64,000 bases of DNA from assembly GCA_963797475.1 (NCBI GenBank), contig CAWCPR010000009.1, positions 1 through 64,000 on the forward strand, in the 5' to 3' direction. Below, piece by piece: positions 28,559 to 37,620 of the stretch. Source of the stretch: CAWCPR01 sp963797475. Lineage in GTDB: Bacteria; Chloroflexota; Anaerolineae; Anaerolineales; UBA4823. Under the pieces are notes generated by a model. That model was not told the DNA's origin and did not search any database. It worked only from the letters and a program-made list of their open reading frames with translations. The position numbers and the translations under genes were made by a program. How positions within the stretch are numbered: position 1 is the first letter of the stretch; each line of letters opens with the position of its first letter.

Positions 28559-30500
28559 ATGACCCCTGTATTCGATGGCAACGGATATAAGAAAAAAAGC
28601 ATCAACTCTGATACCTGGGCTATGCTGGAGATTGCCCACCGGGAGGGTATCGAAACCGTTTGGGACCGGCTGGCAAAGCAGGAACCGCAGTGCGGCTACT
28701 GCAACCTGGGCACCAGTTGCCGCATCTGCGCCATGGGACCCTGCCGGGTCGACCCGTTTGGCGACGGGCCTCAGAAAGGCGTTTGCGGCGCAGACGCGGA
28801 TATCATCGTGGCCCGTAACCTGGCGCGCATGATCGCCGCCGGGGCTTCCGCTCACTCCGATCACGGGCGCGATATCCTGGAAACCTTGCAGCGGGTCGGC
28901 GAGGGCAAAACGGACATCTACACCATCAGCGACCCGGATAAGCTTAACCGGCTGGCAGCCGAATATGGCCTGACAACCGATGGAAAGAGCGTGCAGGAGA
29001 TCGCCGCCGAGCTGGCCTGGGAGATGATGGAAGATTACGGCATGCGCCGTGAAAAACTGCCCCTGGCTGGCCGCGCTCCCCAGGCGCGCCAGGAGATCTG
29101 GGAGAAAACCCATACCTACCCGCGCGGCATCGACCGTGAAAACGTTGAAGCACTGCACCGCACCCATATGGGCGTCGACAACGATTGGGTGAACATCTTG
29201 CTGCACGCCGTCCGCACCAGCTTGAGCGACGGCTGGGGCGGCTCGATGGTGGCTACCGATCTCTCCGACACGCTGTTTGGCGACGCCCAAGCCAGTGACA
29301 TCCAGCATGAACCTGGGCGTACTCAAGTCGGACCAGGTCAATATTATCCTGCACGGGCACAACCCCATGCTCTCCGAGGTGATCGTCGCCGCCTCCCAGG
29401 ACCCGGAGTTGCTGGCCCTGGCAAAGGAGAAAGGCGCCCTGGGAATCAATCTGGCCGGTTTGTGCTGCACCGGCAACGAAGTGCTGATGCGCAAAGGCAT
29501 TCCCATGGCGGGCAACCACCTGATGCAAGAGCTGGCCATCATAACCGGCGCCGTAGAGTTGATGGTCGTGGATTACCAGTGCATCATGCCGGCGATAACC
29601 GAGACGGCGAAATGCTTCCACACCCGGGTCGTCAGCACTTTCGACAAAGCCAAATTCCCCGGCGCGGAGCACATCAGCTTCGACCCGCAGCGCGGCCTGG
29701 AGATCGGAAAGCAAATCGTGCGCATGGCGGTGGAAAACTACACCCGGCGCGTCCCCGAGCGCGTCCACATCCCGGTGGACCCTGTCCCGGTCATGGCGGG
29801 CTTCTCCGTAGAAGCGATCCTGGGCGCCTTGGGCGGCACCCCGCAGCCCCTGGTCGACGCCATCGTCCAGGGCAGCCTGCGTGGAGCGGTTGGGGTAGTG
29901 GGTTGCAACAACCCCAAGATCAAGCAGGACCTGGGCCATACCGAGCTGACCCGGCGCCTGATCGAAAACGACATCCTGGTGCTCGTCACCGGCTGCGCCG
30001 CAGTGGCGGATGGGAAAGCCGGCTTGATGGTTCCGGAAGCCGCCGACCAGGCCGGCCCGGGCCTGAGCGCAGTTTGCAAGGCGCTGGGCATCCCGCCCGT
30101 GCTGCACCTGGGAAGCTGCGTGGATAACACCCGTATCCTGGTGCTGGCGGCCGCCCTGGCCAACCATCTGGGGGTGGATATCAGCGCCCTGCCGCTGGCC
30201 GGAGCCGCTCCGGAATGGTACTCCGAGAAGGCGGTCTCCATCGGGACCTACGTCGTGGCGTCCGGCATCTACACCGTGTTGGGCACCGCTCCGCCGGTCT
30301 TCGGCAGCCCGAACGTAGTCAAGCTGCTGACTGAAGGGTTGGAGGGCGTCTTCGGCGCCACCTTTGCCGTCGAGCCCGACCCGAACCGGGCAGCCGCCCT
30401 GATCCGGCGCCACATCGAGCGCAAGCGGGCCGCACTGGGCCTGGCGGCCCTAGACCCCGCCAGCATCCCCATGCCGGAAGCCGAGCTGGCTCTGGCCTGA
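28559..30500 (+). CDS. cooS: Anaerobic Ni-containing carbon monoxide dehydrogenase catalytic subunit, one frameshift
   Basis: About 647 codons in two frames joined near 29290, where one extra G after TTTGGC breaks DTLFG/TPKPVTSSMNLGVL. CO + H2O to CO2 + 2e- + 2H+. N-terminal Fe-S ligands: PQCGYC, SCRIC, GPCR (Cys45, 48, 54, 57, 62) and GVCGA. Position 53, where the Rhodospirillum rubrum enzyme has the second D-cluster Cys, is Ser; instead Cys45-x2-Cys48 is present, the short spacing described for the Desulfovibrio vulgaris [2Fe-2S] D-cluster. C-cluster ligands all present: ILHGHNP, LCCTGNEVL, YQCIMP, GVVGCNNP, VTGCAAV, HLGSCVDN. No cooC or cooJ maturation gene nearby. The frameshift is probably a sequencing insertion because both parts are fully conserved. 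Confidence 0.9.
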
Positions 30501-30533
30501 ACCGGCGTTGGCGCCGGAGGGAAGGATGCGCAA

Positions 30534-31761
30534 ATGAAAATCGTCATCGTAGGCGCAGGACCGGCGGGCGTGAGCGTGGTCGAGACGCTGCGTAATTACG
30601 ACCGCCAGTCGCAACTGGTGATGCTCAGCGCTGAGCCCTACCCGCCCTACTCTCCGCCAGCCATGGCGGACCACTTTATCAGCGGATCGGACGCCCACTT
30701 GTGGCGCGGCGAGGATTGGCCGGAGCGCATGGACGTGGCCTACCAGCCCGGCGTAAGGTCCAGGCGGTCGAGCCGCAGACCCATCGCCTGGCGCTGGCGA
30801 ACGGGGAGGTCCTGGAATACGACCGCCTGGTGATCGCCACCGGCAGCCGCCTGTATGCGCCTCTGGAAGGCGTGGACCTGCCGGCGTATCTACAACTTCA
30901 AATCGCTCAGCGCAGCGGAAGCCCTGGTAGGAGAGGTGAAGAGCGGCGAGGCGCGCTCGGCCTTGATCGTCGGGGCCGGCTTTATCGGCATGGAAATCGC
31001 CCTGCTGCTGCGCGAGCTGGGGATAGCGGTCACCCAGCTCGAGATGATGGATCAGGTCATGCCGGCTATGCTGGATGTCAGGAAACCGCCGCCGTCGCGC
31101 TGGAGGCAGATGCGCCGGCGCGGGGTGGACGTGCGCCTGAACACGCGCGCGCTGGCCTTCAGCGGCAATGGGCGGGCGACCGGCGTCCAGCTCGAATCCG
31201 GGAAGATGCTTCCAGGCCGACCTGATCATCGCAGCCACGGGCGTCAAGCCAAACCTCGACCTGTTGGCGGACTCGGGGATCGAGCACAACTGGGGCGTCC
31301 GGGTGGACGACCACTTGCGAACCAGCGCCCCAGACGTTTACGCGGCCGGCGACGTGATCGAATCCCCGTATCGTCTCGGCGGCGAGCTGCGCGTACATGC
31401 CATCTTTCCCAACGCCGTCGAGCAGGGCCGGGTGGTCGGCCTGAACCTGGCGGGGTTCGACGTACCATACCGGGGGGCGGACCGCATGAACAGCCTCAAG
31501 CACCTTGGGCTGCCCATTCTGGCGGTTGGCGCGAAAGACGGCGACGAGGTCTTGCAGTTCCACTGGCAGGGCAACCAGCGCCGGCTGTATCTGAAAGATC
31601 ACCGCCTGGTTGGATTTCAACTGGTCGGCGAACTCCGCGCCGCCGGCATTCTGCGCGAGCTGCTGGTCACCCAGCGCGACCTGAAGGGGCTCAAAGACCG
31701 CCTGCTCGACCCCCAATTTGGGCAGGGCACGATCGTCTGGGAGGCGCTGGCTTCGTTTTAA
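30534..31761 (+). CDS. FAD-dependent NAD(P) oxidoreductase of the CODH cluster, heavily frameshifted
   Basis: About 409 codons broken at roughly 30752, 30887, 31078, 31110 and 31208. The joined protein has an N-terminal FAD dinucleotide fold (IVIVGAGPAGVSVVETL), DRLVIATGSRLYAPLEG, a second NAD(P) fold (ALIVGAGFIGMEIALLLREL), MLDQETAAVALEA-type helix and the FAD ATG/GD motifs (LIIAATGVKPN, VYAAGDVIE). The C-terminal portion from 31168 is intact. An oxidoreductase of this type (FNOR) next to CooS-CooF is a known arrangement and is thought to pass CO electrons to NAD(P)+. The number of breaks is the highest in the window; either poor local read quality or real loss. Confidence 0.75.
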
Positions 31762-31797
31762 AGGAGCTCAGGCCGGGCTGTTCGAATATAACTTAAC

Positions 31798-31836
31798 GGG
31801 GAGGTGCGACCCTCACTTTCGGGGTCGCACCTCCCC
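31798..31836. terminator. Strong hairpin after the CODH cluster
   Basis: GGGGAGGTGCGACCC and GGGTCGCACCTCCCC, a perfect 15-bp stem with a 9-base loop, between the convergent oxidoreductase and membrane-protein genes. No long T-tract; likely bidirectional. Confidence 0.75.
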
Positions 31837-31859
31837 TAAATTCTTTATATACCATCCGG

Positions 31860-32468
31860 TTAAGAGGCAATTTGCCCTGATTCATCCCCCTCGTCTTCGT
31901 CGGTCTTAAACATGGAGAGCACCAACCTTCCCAGCCACTTGACGACATCCCGCATGCCGTAACCCACCAGCGCGCCCGTGCCGAAAGCGGCAAAGTTGTT
32001 GGTCGCGTTCACATCCGTCCCGTTGGAGCCGCCGAACAAAGCCACCCCGCTGCGCAGGAGCGAGAGAACCACCAGCGCCATCGCCGCGCTCTCCCAGGGA
32101 GCGGAGACGTACTTGCCAATCCAACGCGGGTCGTATTTTCCGCTTTTCAAGTAGAAATCAAAAAGCGAACGGATTTGGAACAACACGGATCCGAAGACTG
32201 CGCCGACCACCGTATAACCGACGGTCTTCAATAAAGGGTCCGCCAGGATCTCTCCGCTCAGGCCGAAGCCGCGCAGGAGGGAAAAATTTCCGCTCCAGAC
32301 GTCAAAAAGGAACCAAAACCCGCCCAGGAGCACCAGGATGAAATATGCGATCAAGGCGTTGACCTGCCAGAAATAAATAAGCTGGTCGGGGGCGATGCCA
32401 AGCACACGTGAAAACCTGGGCAAGGCCTGGTCGATCCCCCGGCTCGCAGCAATCGTTTGTTGTGTCAT
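31860..32468 (-). CDS. Small multi-pass membrane protein, unknown function
   Basis: 202 aa from ATG 32468 (GGGGAAGGG upstream); a longer start at 32507 is possible. Four hydrophobic segments: ALIAYFILVLLGGFWFLF, VGYTVVGAVFGSVLF, AAMALVVLSLLRSGVALF, and a Gly-rich AAFGTGALVGYG. An acidic C-terminus (MFKTDEDEGDESG) follows. Family not recognised. Its last 92 bases recur at 27551-27642. Confidence 0.65.
   Translation of the reverse strand: MTQQTIAASRGIDQALPRFSRVLGIAPDQLIYFWQVNALIAYFILVLLGGFWFLFDVWSGNFSLLRGFGLSGEILADPLLKTVGYTVVGAVFGSVLFQIRSLFDFYLKSGKYDPRWIGKYVSAPWESAAMALVVLSLLRSGVALFGGSNGTDVNATNNFAAFGTGALVGYGMRDVVKWLGRLVLSMFKTDEDEGDESGQIAS
31889..31980 (-). repeat. Right copy of the 92-bp direct repeat flanking the CODH cluster
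   Basis: Two mismatches with 27551-27642, same orientation, 4,338 bases apart. Lies inside the 3' end of the small membrane protein gene. Confidence 0.85.
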
Positions 32469-32572
32469 CGGATTACCCTTCCCCTTCCCCACCAGAAGCT
32501 GGCGCACAACCAGCTTGCGAGAGGGGAAAATTTCGTTAACCCTATAAACGCAAAAGCCCAGGGATTTTCCGT

Positions 32573-32657
32573 CCTATTTTGATGAATCTCTGGAGATTGC
32601 GGCATAGCCGCAACTCTCCATCATAATGTGTGGTGCGCCACAAGCGCCCAACACTTT
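32573..32657. repeat. REP-like dispersed repeat, copy 1
   Basis: CCTATTTTGATGAATCTC, then a hairpin GGAGATTGCGGC-ATA-GCCGCAACTCTCC, then GGTGCGCCACAAGCGCC and AACACTT. Nearly identical to 33877-33960. In the gap upstream of the HigA-like gene. Confidence 0.75.
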
Positions 32658-32785
32658 TTGGAAGGAAATCCCTCCCGGCCACAGTTTGCTATGCCTCGGT
32701 GAATCTTAAATATATATCCCTTGAAATAACATGAATTCCGTGCTGTCATGCTATACTGAGGTTAAATCTGAGAGGCTAATCAAAC

Positions 32786-33127
32786 ATGGTTCGTATTCCA
32801 ACGCATCGTGAACCGACACATCCCGGAGAGATGCTCCTGGAAGAGTTTTTGGCTCCCATGGGGTTGACCCAGCGGGAGCTTGCAGATGCCATCCACGTGC
32901 CCTACCAGCGGATCAACGAGATTATCAATAAGCGCAGGGGGATCACACCCAGCACCGCTCTCCGGCTGGCGAAGTTCTTTGGGATGACGGCCGGCTTCTG
33001 GATGAATCTGCAGTTGCGCTGGGATCTTTACCAGGTCCAGAAAAACGAAAAGCGAGTCTTAGAAACCATCCAGCCTTTTTTACCAACCGACAAAGGACCG
33101 CGAGACTTTCAACATCCAGCTTCCTGA
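32786..33127 (+). CDS. HigA-family antitoxin-like HTH protein, apparently orphan
   Basis: 113 aa. HigA/VapI signature at the start (THPGEMLLEEFLAPMGLTQ), an HTH_3 domain (QRELADAIHVPYQRINEIIN ... RRGITPSTALRLAKFFGM) and the family ending TAGFWMNLQLRWDLYQ. Such antitoxins bind DNA and repress their own higBA operon. The usual HigB toxin gene just upstream is missing: the preceding 278 bases hold a REP-like repeat and no toxin frame. GAGAGGC at about 32771 could be the ribosome site and TATACT (32752-32757) a -10 box. Either an orphan regulator or the survivor of a broken module. Confidence 0.85.
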   Translation: MVRIPTHREPTHPGEMLLEEFLAPMGLTQRELADAIHVPYQRINEIINKRRGITPSTALRLAKFFGMTAGFWMNLQLRWDLYQVQKNEKRVLETIQPFLPTDKGPRDFQHPAS

Positions 33128-33196
33128 AACCTCACCATCGGACAAAGCCTGCTTTATTCAGGCTATCAGGTTGGCCGGCAACGGGTCTCTGGCCTG

Positions 33197-33811
33197 TCAG
33201 TCTTTCTGCAAGAGCTTGAAGGCGATCCTGCGCCCGTACTTTCTACCGACCGCCAGGGTGAACCACAATTTTAACAGGTCGTCCACCAGGCCGGTCTGCT
33301 CGGGTCCGCCCAGGTACATCGGGCGCAGCCCAACATCCGAAATCAACCGCTCTATCTTCTGGCGCGCCAGGCCTTCCGGGCCTGTGTAAAACAAATCAGC
33401 CGGGACGCCGTTGAAAAGGGGCTCCGCAAAGTTCTCCCACCCCAGGGCGTTGAAGGCGCGATACACCTGGGCATTCGGGGTCTGAGACGTGAAGACGGGC
33501 AGGCTGTTCACCACCGCCGATCCGATTTTATTGGCGGCGTCGATGACGATTTTGCCATCCAGAGCCGCGGCATGGGCGGCGATTGTCTCATCCATCCTCG
33601 CGCCGGGGATGGCGAATAAAACCACTTCGCCAAAGGCAATGGCGTCCGCAATCGTCGCTGCAGCAGCCCGGCCTGCCAGCTCACCGGTCAATTCCTGAAG
33701 GCTGGCCTTATGCGGATCTCGCACCCCAAAACGGATCGTATGCCCGGCTGCGGCCCACTTCTTGCCGAGCGTCCCCCCGATTTTACCGGCTCCCAAGACT
33801 GCGATGTCCAT
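33197..33811 (-). CDS. NADPH-dependent F420 reductase-like oxidoreductase
   Basis: 204 aa; TCCTCC complement (AGGAGGA) lies 8-9 bases before ATG 33811. Rossmann motif MDIAVLGAGKIGGTLGKKW, then FGVRDPHK (phosphate-binding loop favouring NADPH), GEVVLFAIPG, IVIDAANK, RAFNALGWENF and GPEGLARQKIERLISDVGLRP. These match the short NADP oxidoreductase, coenzyme F420-dependent family. Whether it uses F420 is unknown; no F420 biosynthesis genes are in the window. Lies alone between two REP-like repeats. Confidence 0.78.
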   Translation of the reverse strand: MDIAVLGAGKIGGTLGKKWAAAGHTIRFGVRDPHKASLQELTGELAGRAAAATIADAIAFGEVVLFAIPGARMDETIAAHAAALDGKIVIDAANKIGSAVVNSLPVFTSQTPNAQVYRAFNALGWENFAEPLFNGVPADLFYTGPEGLARQKIERLISDVGLRPMYLGGPEQTGLVDDLLKLWFTLAVGRKYGRRIAFKLLQKD

Positions 33812-33839
33812 TTTTTATTTTCCTCCTGAACCCTGGATG

Positions 33840-33870
33840 GGCTGCGCCACAAATTGGCGCAGCCATTCAT
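33840..33870 (+). terminator. Rho-independent-like hairpin with T-tract
   Basis: GGCTGCGCCA-CAAAT-TGGCGCAGCC, perfect 10-bp stem, followed by ATTCATTTTTT. No plus-strand gene ends just before it; it directly abuts REP copy 2. Confidence 0.55.
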
Positions 33871-33876
33871 TTTTTC

Positions 33877-33960
33877 CCTATTTTGATGAATCTCTGGAGA
33901 TTGCGGCGTAGCCGCAACTCTCCATCATATTGCGTGGTGCGCCACAAGCGCCTAACACTT
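33877..33960. repeat. REP-like dispersed repeat, copy 2
   Basis: Same as 32573-32657 with about four base differences (GCGTAGC for GCATAGC, ATATTGC for ATAATGT). The first part, CCTATNTTGATGAATCTC, also occurs at about 61889-61907. Confidence 0.75.
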
Positions 33961-34086
33961 CTGGTTTGCGATCAAGATTCGTTATTTTACTCCAATCGCT
34001 GAAACTGAAATTCTCGCCTCGGATGTCGAAAATATTCCTGGCGTAAGGATTTGCGCCTTTTTGATTCCGAATGTATACTCACCCGC

Positions 34087-34935
34087 ATGTCCGGCATCCA
34101 GCTCTTCGGCGCGGCCATGGCCCTGCTCTCGGCAATGGTCTGGGGCAGCGGCGACTTCAGCGGCGGTCTGGCGGCGCGGCGCGGCAGCCCTTACCAGGCG
34201 CTGGCGCTCGTCTCGCTGACCGGCCTGGTCTGCCTGCTGCTTTTGACGCTGGCGACCCATGAGAGCTGGCCCAGTGGAGTGACGCTGGCATGGTGCGCCG
34301 CGGCCGGGGTCAGCGGAGCGCTGGGAATCGTGACCCTGTATGCCGGCCTGGCAGGCGGGGCCGCGGCGCTGGTCTCGCCTACTGCGGCTGTAGTCGGCAC
34401 CCTGCCGCCGCTGCTGGTCAGCGCGCTGCTGGAGGGGCCTCCCAATCCGCAGCAGTGGGCCGGGTTTGCCACCGGCCTGGCGGGAATCTGGCTGGCGTCC
34501 AGGGGCGCATCGAATGAGTCCGGCCGCCCGCGGCCAAGCGGCCTGGGGCTGGCAGTCCTGGCCGGCCTGGGCTTTGGCGGCTTCTTCGTCTTGATCGCTC
34601 AGGTGGACAGCGGCGGGGTCTTTGGCCCGCTGGTAGTCGCCAAGCTGGCGGCAGTGATATTCGCCTTGGCGATCTTGAAAATACGGGGGCGCCCGTTCCT
34701 CAGCCCGCGGCGCATGCCGCTGGGCGTTTTAGCCGGGGCCCTGGACGCCGGGGGAAACATCTTCTATCTGCTGGCCACCCGCTATACCCGTCTGGACATC
34801 GCCGCCGTGCTTGTCTCGCTCTACCCCGCTGCGACGGTGTTGCTTTCCGGGCTGGTGCTGAAGGAAAGGGTCACTTCCGGCCAAAAAGTGGGCGTGGGCC
34901 TGTGCATACTGGCGGTCGCCCTGATCACGGTCTGA
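34087..34935 (+). CDS. EamA/DMT-superfamily transporter
   Basis: 282 aa from ATG 34087 (MSGIQLFGAAMALLSAMVWGSGDF); an upstream TTG/ATG adds 12 poorly supported residues. About ten TM helices in two EamA-type halves, each beginning with a W/GxG motif and ending with a conserved Pro/Leu-rich helix (ALVSPTAAVVGTLPPLLVSALL; AAVLVSLYPAATVLLSGLVLKERVT). Drug/metabolite transporters move small metabolites across the inner membrane; substrate unknown. Converges on the ABC operon with a 14-base gap. Confidence 0.85.
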   Translation: MSGIQLFGAAMALLSAMVWGSGDFSGGLAARRGSPYQALALVSLTGLVCLLLLTLATHESWPSGVTLAWCAAAGVSGALGIVTLYAGLAGGAAALVSPTAAVVGTLPPLLVSALLEGPPNPQQWAGFATGLAGIWLASRGASNESGRPRPSGLGLAVLAGLGFGGFFVLIAQVDSGGVFGPLVVAKLAAVIFALAILKIRGRPFLSPRRMPLGVLAGALDAGGNIFYLLATRYTRLDIAAVLVSLYPAATVLLSGLVLKERVTSGQKVGVGLCILAVALITV

Positions 34936-34949
34936 CCCTCAGTCCGGCG

Positions 34950-35744
34950 TTATGAGCCTGTCCCGCTGTAATGGCGCAGCCCGAACAGCCAAATTTGGTA
35001 AGCCGCCGCCAGCAGCAGGACGGCGATGGGCGGCCCCAGCCAGGCCAGGGGTCCGATGTTCCGCCCCAGCAGGTAGCTGGCAGGGTAGAAAGAGGCAAAG
35101 CCATACGGGATTACCCAGGTCAGCCAGGTTGTGATCGCTTTTGGATAGATCGTCAGGGGATATTGGGCGAACAGGTGGTTGTCGAAGACCAGGCGCATCA
35201 CCGGGACCGCATCCATAATCCAGAACGCGCTCACGCTGGTGATCAGGTTGAGGGCAATGAAAATCAGCCCGCCGCTCAGCACCTCCACCGCCAGGTAGAG
35301 CAGGTTGGTTGGCGTCCAGAAGATGTGTAAATCGACGCTGGCCTTGACCACCAGGGCCGCCCCAACCAGGAAATTGCCGATCCCATCGTGGCAGAAACGG
35401 TCCGCCAGCAGGTGGAAGAGCGGGTCGATTGGGCGCACCAAAAAGCGATCGAACCCACCGGTGCGGATATAATCCCGGCCAACGGTCCACAGGTTGTCGG
35501 CGAACATGTGGTTGATCGATTTCGCCAGGGTCACCAAACCATAAATGAGCAGCACTTCGTCGAAGCTCCAGCCATTCAGGGAAGGGATCTGGCTCATCAC
35601 GACCCAGATCGTCAAAAGGCCGGAGGCCTGCAGGAAAATGGTCGAGCTGGCTCCAATGAGGAAGTTGACCCTGTACTCCATCAGGATCTTGAAACGGTTG
35701 ATCAAGAACAGCCAGTACAGCTCAGCATAGCGGGTCAAGCTCAA
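34950..35744 (-). CDS. ABC-2 type permease (second)
   Basis: 264 aa. Six predicted TM segments; opening YAELYWLFLINRFKILMEYRVNFLIGA is typical of COG3694-type permeases. Last gene of a three-gene operon; its ATG (35744) overlaps the upstream stop by 4 bases. Together with the next permease and ATPase it forms an exporter of unknown substrate, often annotated as drug or lipid export. Confidence 0.85.
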   Translation of the reverse strand: MSLTRYAELYWLFLINRFKILMEYRVNFLIGASSTIFLQASGLLTIWVVMSQIPSLNGWSFDEVLLIYGLVTLAKSINHMFADNLWTVGRDYIRTGGFDRFLVRPIDPLFHLLADRFCHDGIGNFLVGAALVVKASVDLHIFWTPTNLLYLAVEVLSGGLIFIALNLITSVSAFWIMDAVPVMRLVFDNHLFAQYPLTIYPKAITTWLTWVIPYGFASFYPASYLLGRNIGPLAWLGPPIAVLLLAAAYQIWLFGLRHYSGTGS

Positions 35745-36565
35745 CCTCCCTGGACAGTCACCTTACGGATGGCGATGCGGAAAAAGAGCTGCGAAAAAAG
35801 CGCCAGGCCGGCGATCCAGGCCAACTGCACCAACCACAGGCGCGGCGCCTGGCTGAGCGGCGCGATCCCGCTCAACAGTGAAAGCGGCACATAGACATAC
35901 TGGGAAAAGGGCAGAAAATGCAGCACGCCCTGCAGCCAGAGCGGCATCATCACCAGTGGAATCAGCTCGCCGCTGGCAAAGCGCCCAAAACCATACAACA
36001 AAATGCCCAGGCCCCAGGTTTCGGTGGTGTAAAAGGTCACACAGGCCATCACCCAATCGAAGAAAAACAGGACGGTGCGGCCGAGCAGGGCCGCTATGAG
36101 GAAGGCGCCCCAGGTGGACAGGCTGGTAGGCCAGTGCAGGCCGAACACCAGGGTAGCGACCAGCGCCATGGGAATGTTCCACAGCAGGAAGGTCAGCATG
36201 TGCGAAAGGTACTGGCTGTAGTAGCTGAACAGTAAATTCACCGGGCGCAGCAGCTCGACGGCAATCTGGCCTTCGCGCAGGTTGTAGCCGAACTCCCACA
36301 TCAGGAAGCCATCCGCGATCGGGTTTAGCACCTGGGCCAGCAAGATGTAATTGATAGTCTGCTGCAAATCCAGCCCACCGATCTGGGCGGTATTGGCGTA
36401 AACCGCCCGCCAGAAGAAGACGTAGATCGCCATGGCGATGGTGTTCAAGATAATGCTGGACCAAAACCAGGCCCGGTAGGCGAGCGATCTCTTGGGCTGG
36501 AGGCTGGCCATCGCGCCGTAGATGCTCAAATTACGGCGGATAGCGCCCGGCAGGTTGGCGATCAT
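35741..36565 (-). CDS. ABC-2 type permease (first)
   Basis: 274 aa, COG4587-like, six TM helices (for example YRAWFWSSIILNTIAMAIYVFFWRA begins the first). Contains GYNLREGQIAVELLRPVNLLF, a characteristic cytoplasmic loop of the family. Overlaps the ATPase stop and the next permease start by 4 bases each. Confidence 0.85.
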   Translation of the reverse strand: MIANLPGAIRRNLSIYGAMASLQPKRSLAYRAWFWSSIILNTIAMAIYVFFWRAVYANTAQIGGLDLQQTINYILLAQVLNPIADGFLMWEFGYNLREGQIAVELLRPVNLLFSYYSQYLSHMLTFLLWNIPMALVATLVFGLHWPTSLSTWGAFLIAALLGRTVLFFFDWVMACVTFYTTETWGLGILLYGFGRFASGELIPLVMMPLWLQGVLHFLPFSQYVYVPLSLLSGIAPLSQAPRLWLVQLAWIAGLALFSQLFFRIAIRKVTVQGG

Positions 36566-37602
36566 TTGCGCGCCTCGACTTCTTTCACGGCCCGCTCTTC
36601 ACCTTGAGCCAGGGCTCCCCCGTAGATTTGCTTGACAATAGAGGCCAGGTCCGGCTCTGCCAGCGAAAAATCGACGACATCGAGCTGCGCCATCAAGGAG
36701 GCTGCCACTTTGCTGGCGGTGGTCAGGCTGCGGTCGAAGCGCAGCGCCAGCTTGCGGCCCAGGGCGTCGCCGCCGCCGGAGACCACCTCAGCCCCTTCCG
36801 GCATCTGGAACGAACCGGCCGGCTGCCTGGTTTCGAAGGTGATCGTGCGGTACTTGCCGAAACGCTGCTTGATGGTGCTGATCGGCCCGTCGTAGATCAG
36901 GCGGCCCTTGTCGATGATGATCACCCGCTGGCAAAGCTCCTCGATATCGCCCAGGTCGTGGGTGGTCAGAATCACGGTCGTGCCTTTGGCCTGGTTTTGT
37001 TCTTTGATAAATTCCCGGATTTTTTCCTTCACGATCAGGTCCAGGCCGATGGTTGGCTCGTCCAGGTAAACGACCTTCGGCTCGTGGATCAGGGTAGCGG
37101 CCAGCTCGGAGCGCATTTTCTGCCCCAGGGACATGTTGCGAACGGGTACATTCAGCAGCTCGCCCAGGCCCAGGGTTTCGGAGAACTGCTGGAGTAGCTG
37201 CTGGTAGCGTTTAGGCTCGACCTGGTAAATCCTGGCGATTAGGTTGAGAGACTCGATCAACGCCAGGTCCCACCACAATTGCGTGCGCTGGCCAAAGACG
37301 ACCCCGATATCGCCGGCGTTTGCTACTCTTTGTTTATGCGGATCGCGGCCCAGCACTCGCACCCACCCGCTGGAGGGCAGCAGGATGCCGGTCAGCATCT
37401 TGATGGTGGTGGATTTGCCGGCCCCGTTCACGCCGATGTAGCCGACGACCTCGCCTGCTTCGACCGAGAGGCTGACCCCTTCCACCGCAACCACCTCTTT
37501 CATACGCGGTTGGAAAAGGGCTTTGACGGCGCCGGCCAGGCCGGGTTCCTTCTGGCCGATTCGGAAGATCTTGGTCAGGTTTTCCGCTTGTATGATCGCC
37601 AT
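36562..37602 (-). CDS. ABC transporter ATP-binding protein (ABC-2 exporter)
   Basis: 346 aa. Walker A GYIGVNGAGKSTTIKML, Q-loop near GVVFGQRTQLWWD, signature MSLGQKMRSELA (variant of LSGGQ), Walker B KVVYLDEPTIGLD, H-loop ILTTHDL. The GQRTQLWWDL stretch and long C-terminal domain place it in the COG4586 subfamily. First gene of the operon (37602 to 34950). Energises export by the two permeases downstream. Confidence 0.92.
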   Translation of the reverse strand: MAIIQAENLTKIFRIGQKEPGLAGAVKALFQPRMKEVVAVEGVSLSVEAGEVVGYIGVNGAGKSTTIKMLTGILLPSSGWVRVLGRDPHKQRVANAGDIGVVFGQRTQLWWDLALIESLNLIARIYQVEPKRYQQLLQQFSETLGLGELLNVPVRNMSLGQKMRSELAATLIHEPKVVYLDEPTIGLDLIVKEKIREFIKEQNQAKGTTVILTTHDLGDIEELCQRVIIIDKGRLIYDGPISTIKQRFGKYRTITFETRQPAGSFQMPEGAEVVSGGGDALGRKLALRFDRSLTTASKVAASLMAQLDVVDFSLAEPDLASIVKQIYGGALAQGEERAVKEVEARK

Positions 37603-37620
37603 ATGCGTTCTTCAGGGAAT

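Noticed and set aside
27917..31761. Hydrogen-evolving CO oxidation (coo hydrogenase) cluster
   Set aside because: No hydrogenase subunits (cooLXUH, cooKM) nearby; only CooF, CooS and an FAD/NAD(P) oxidoreductase.
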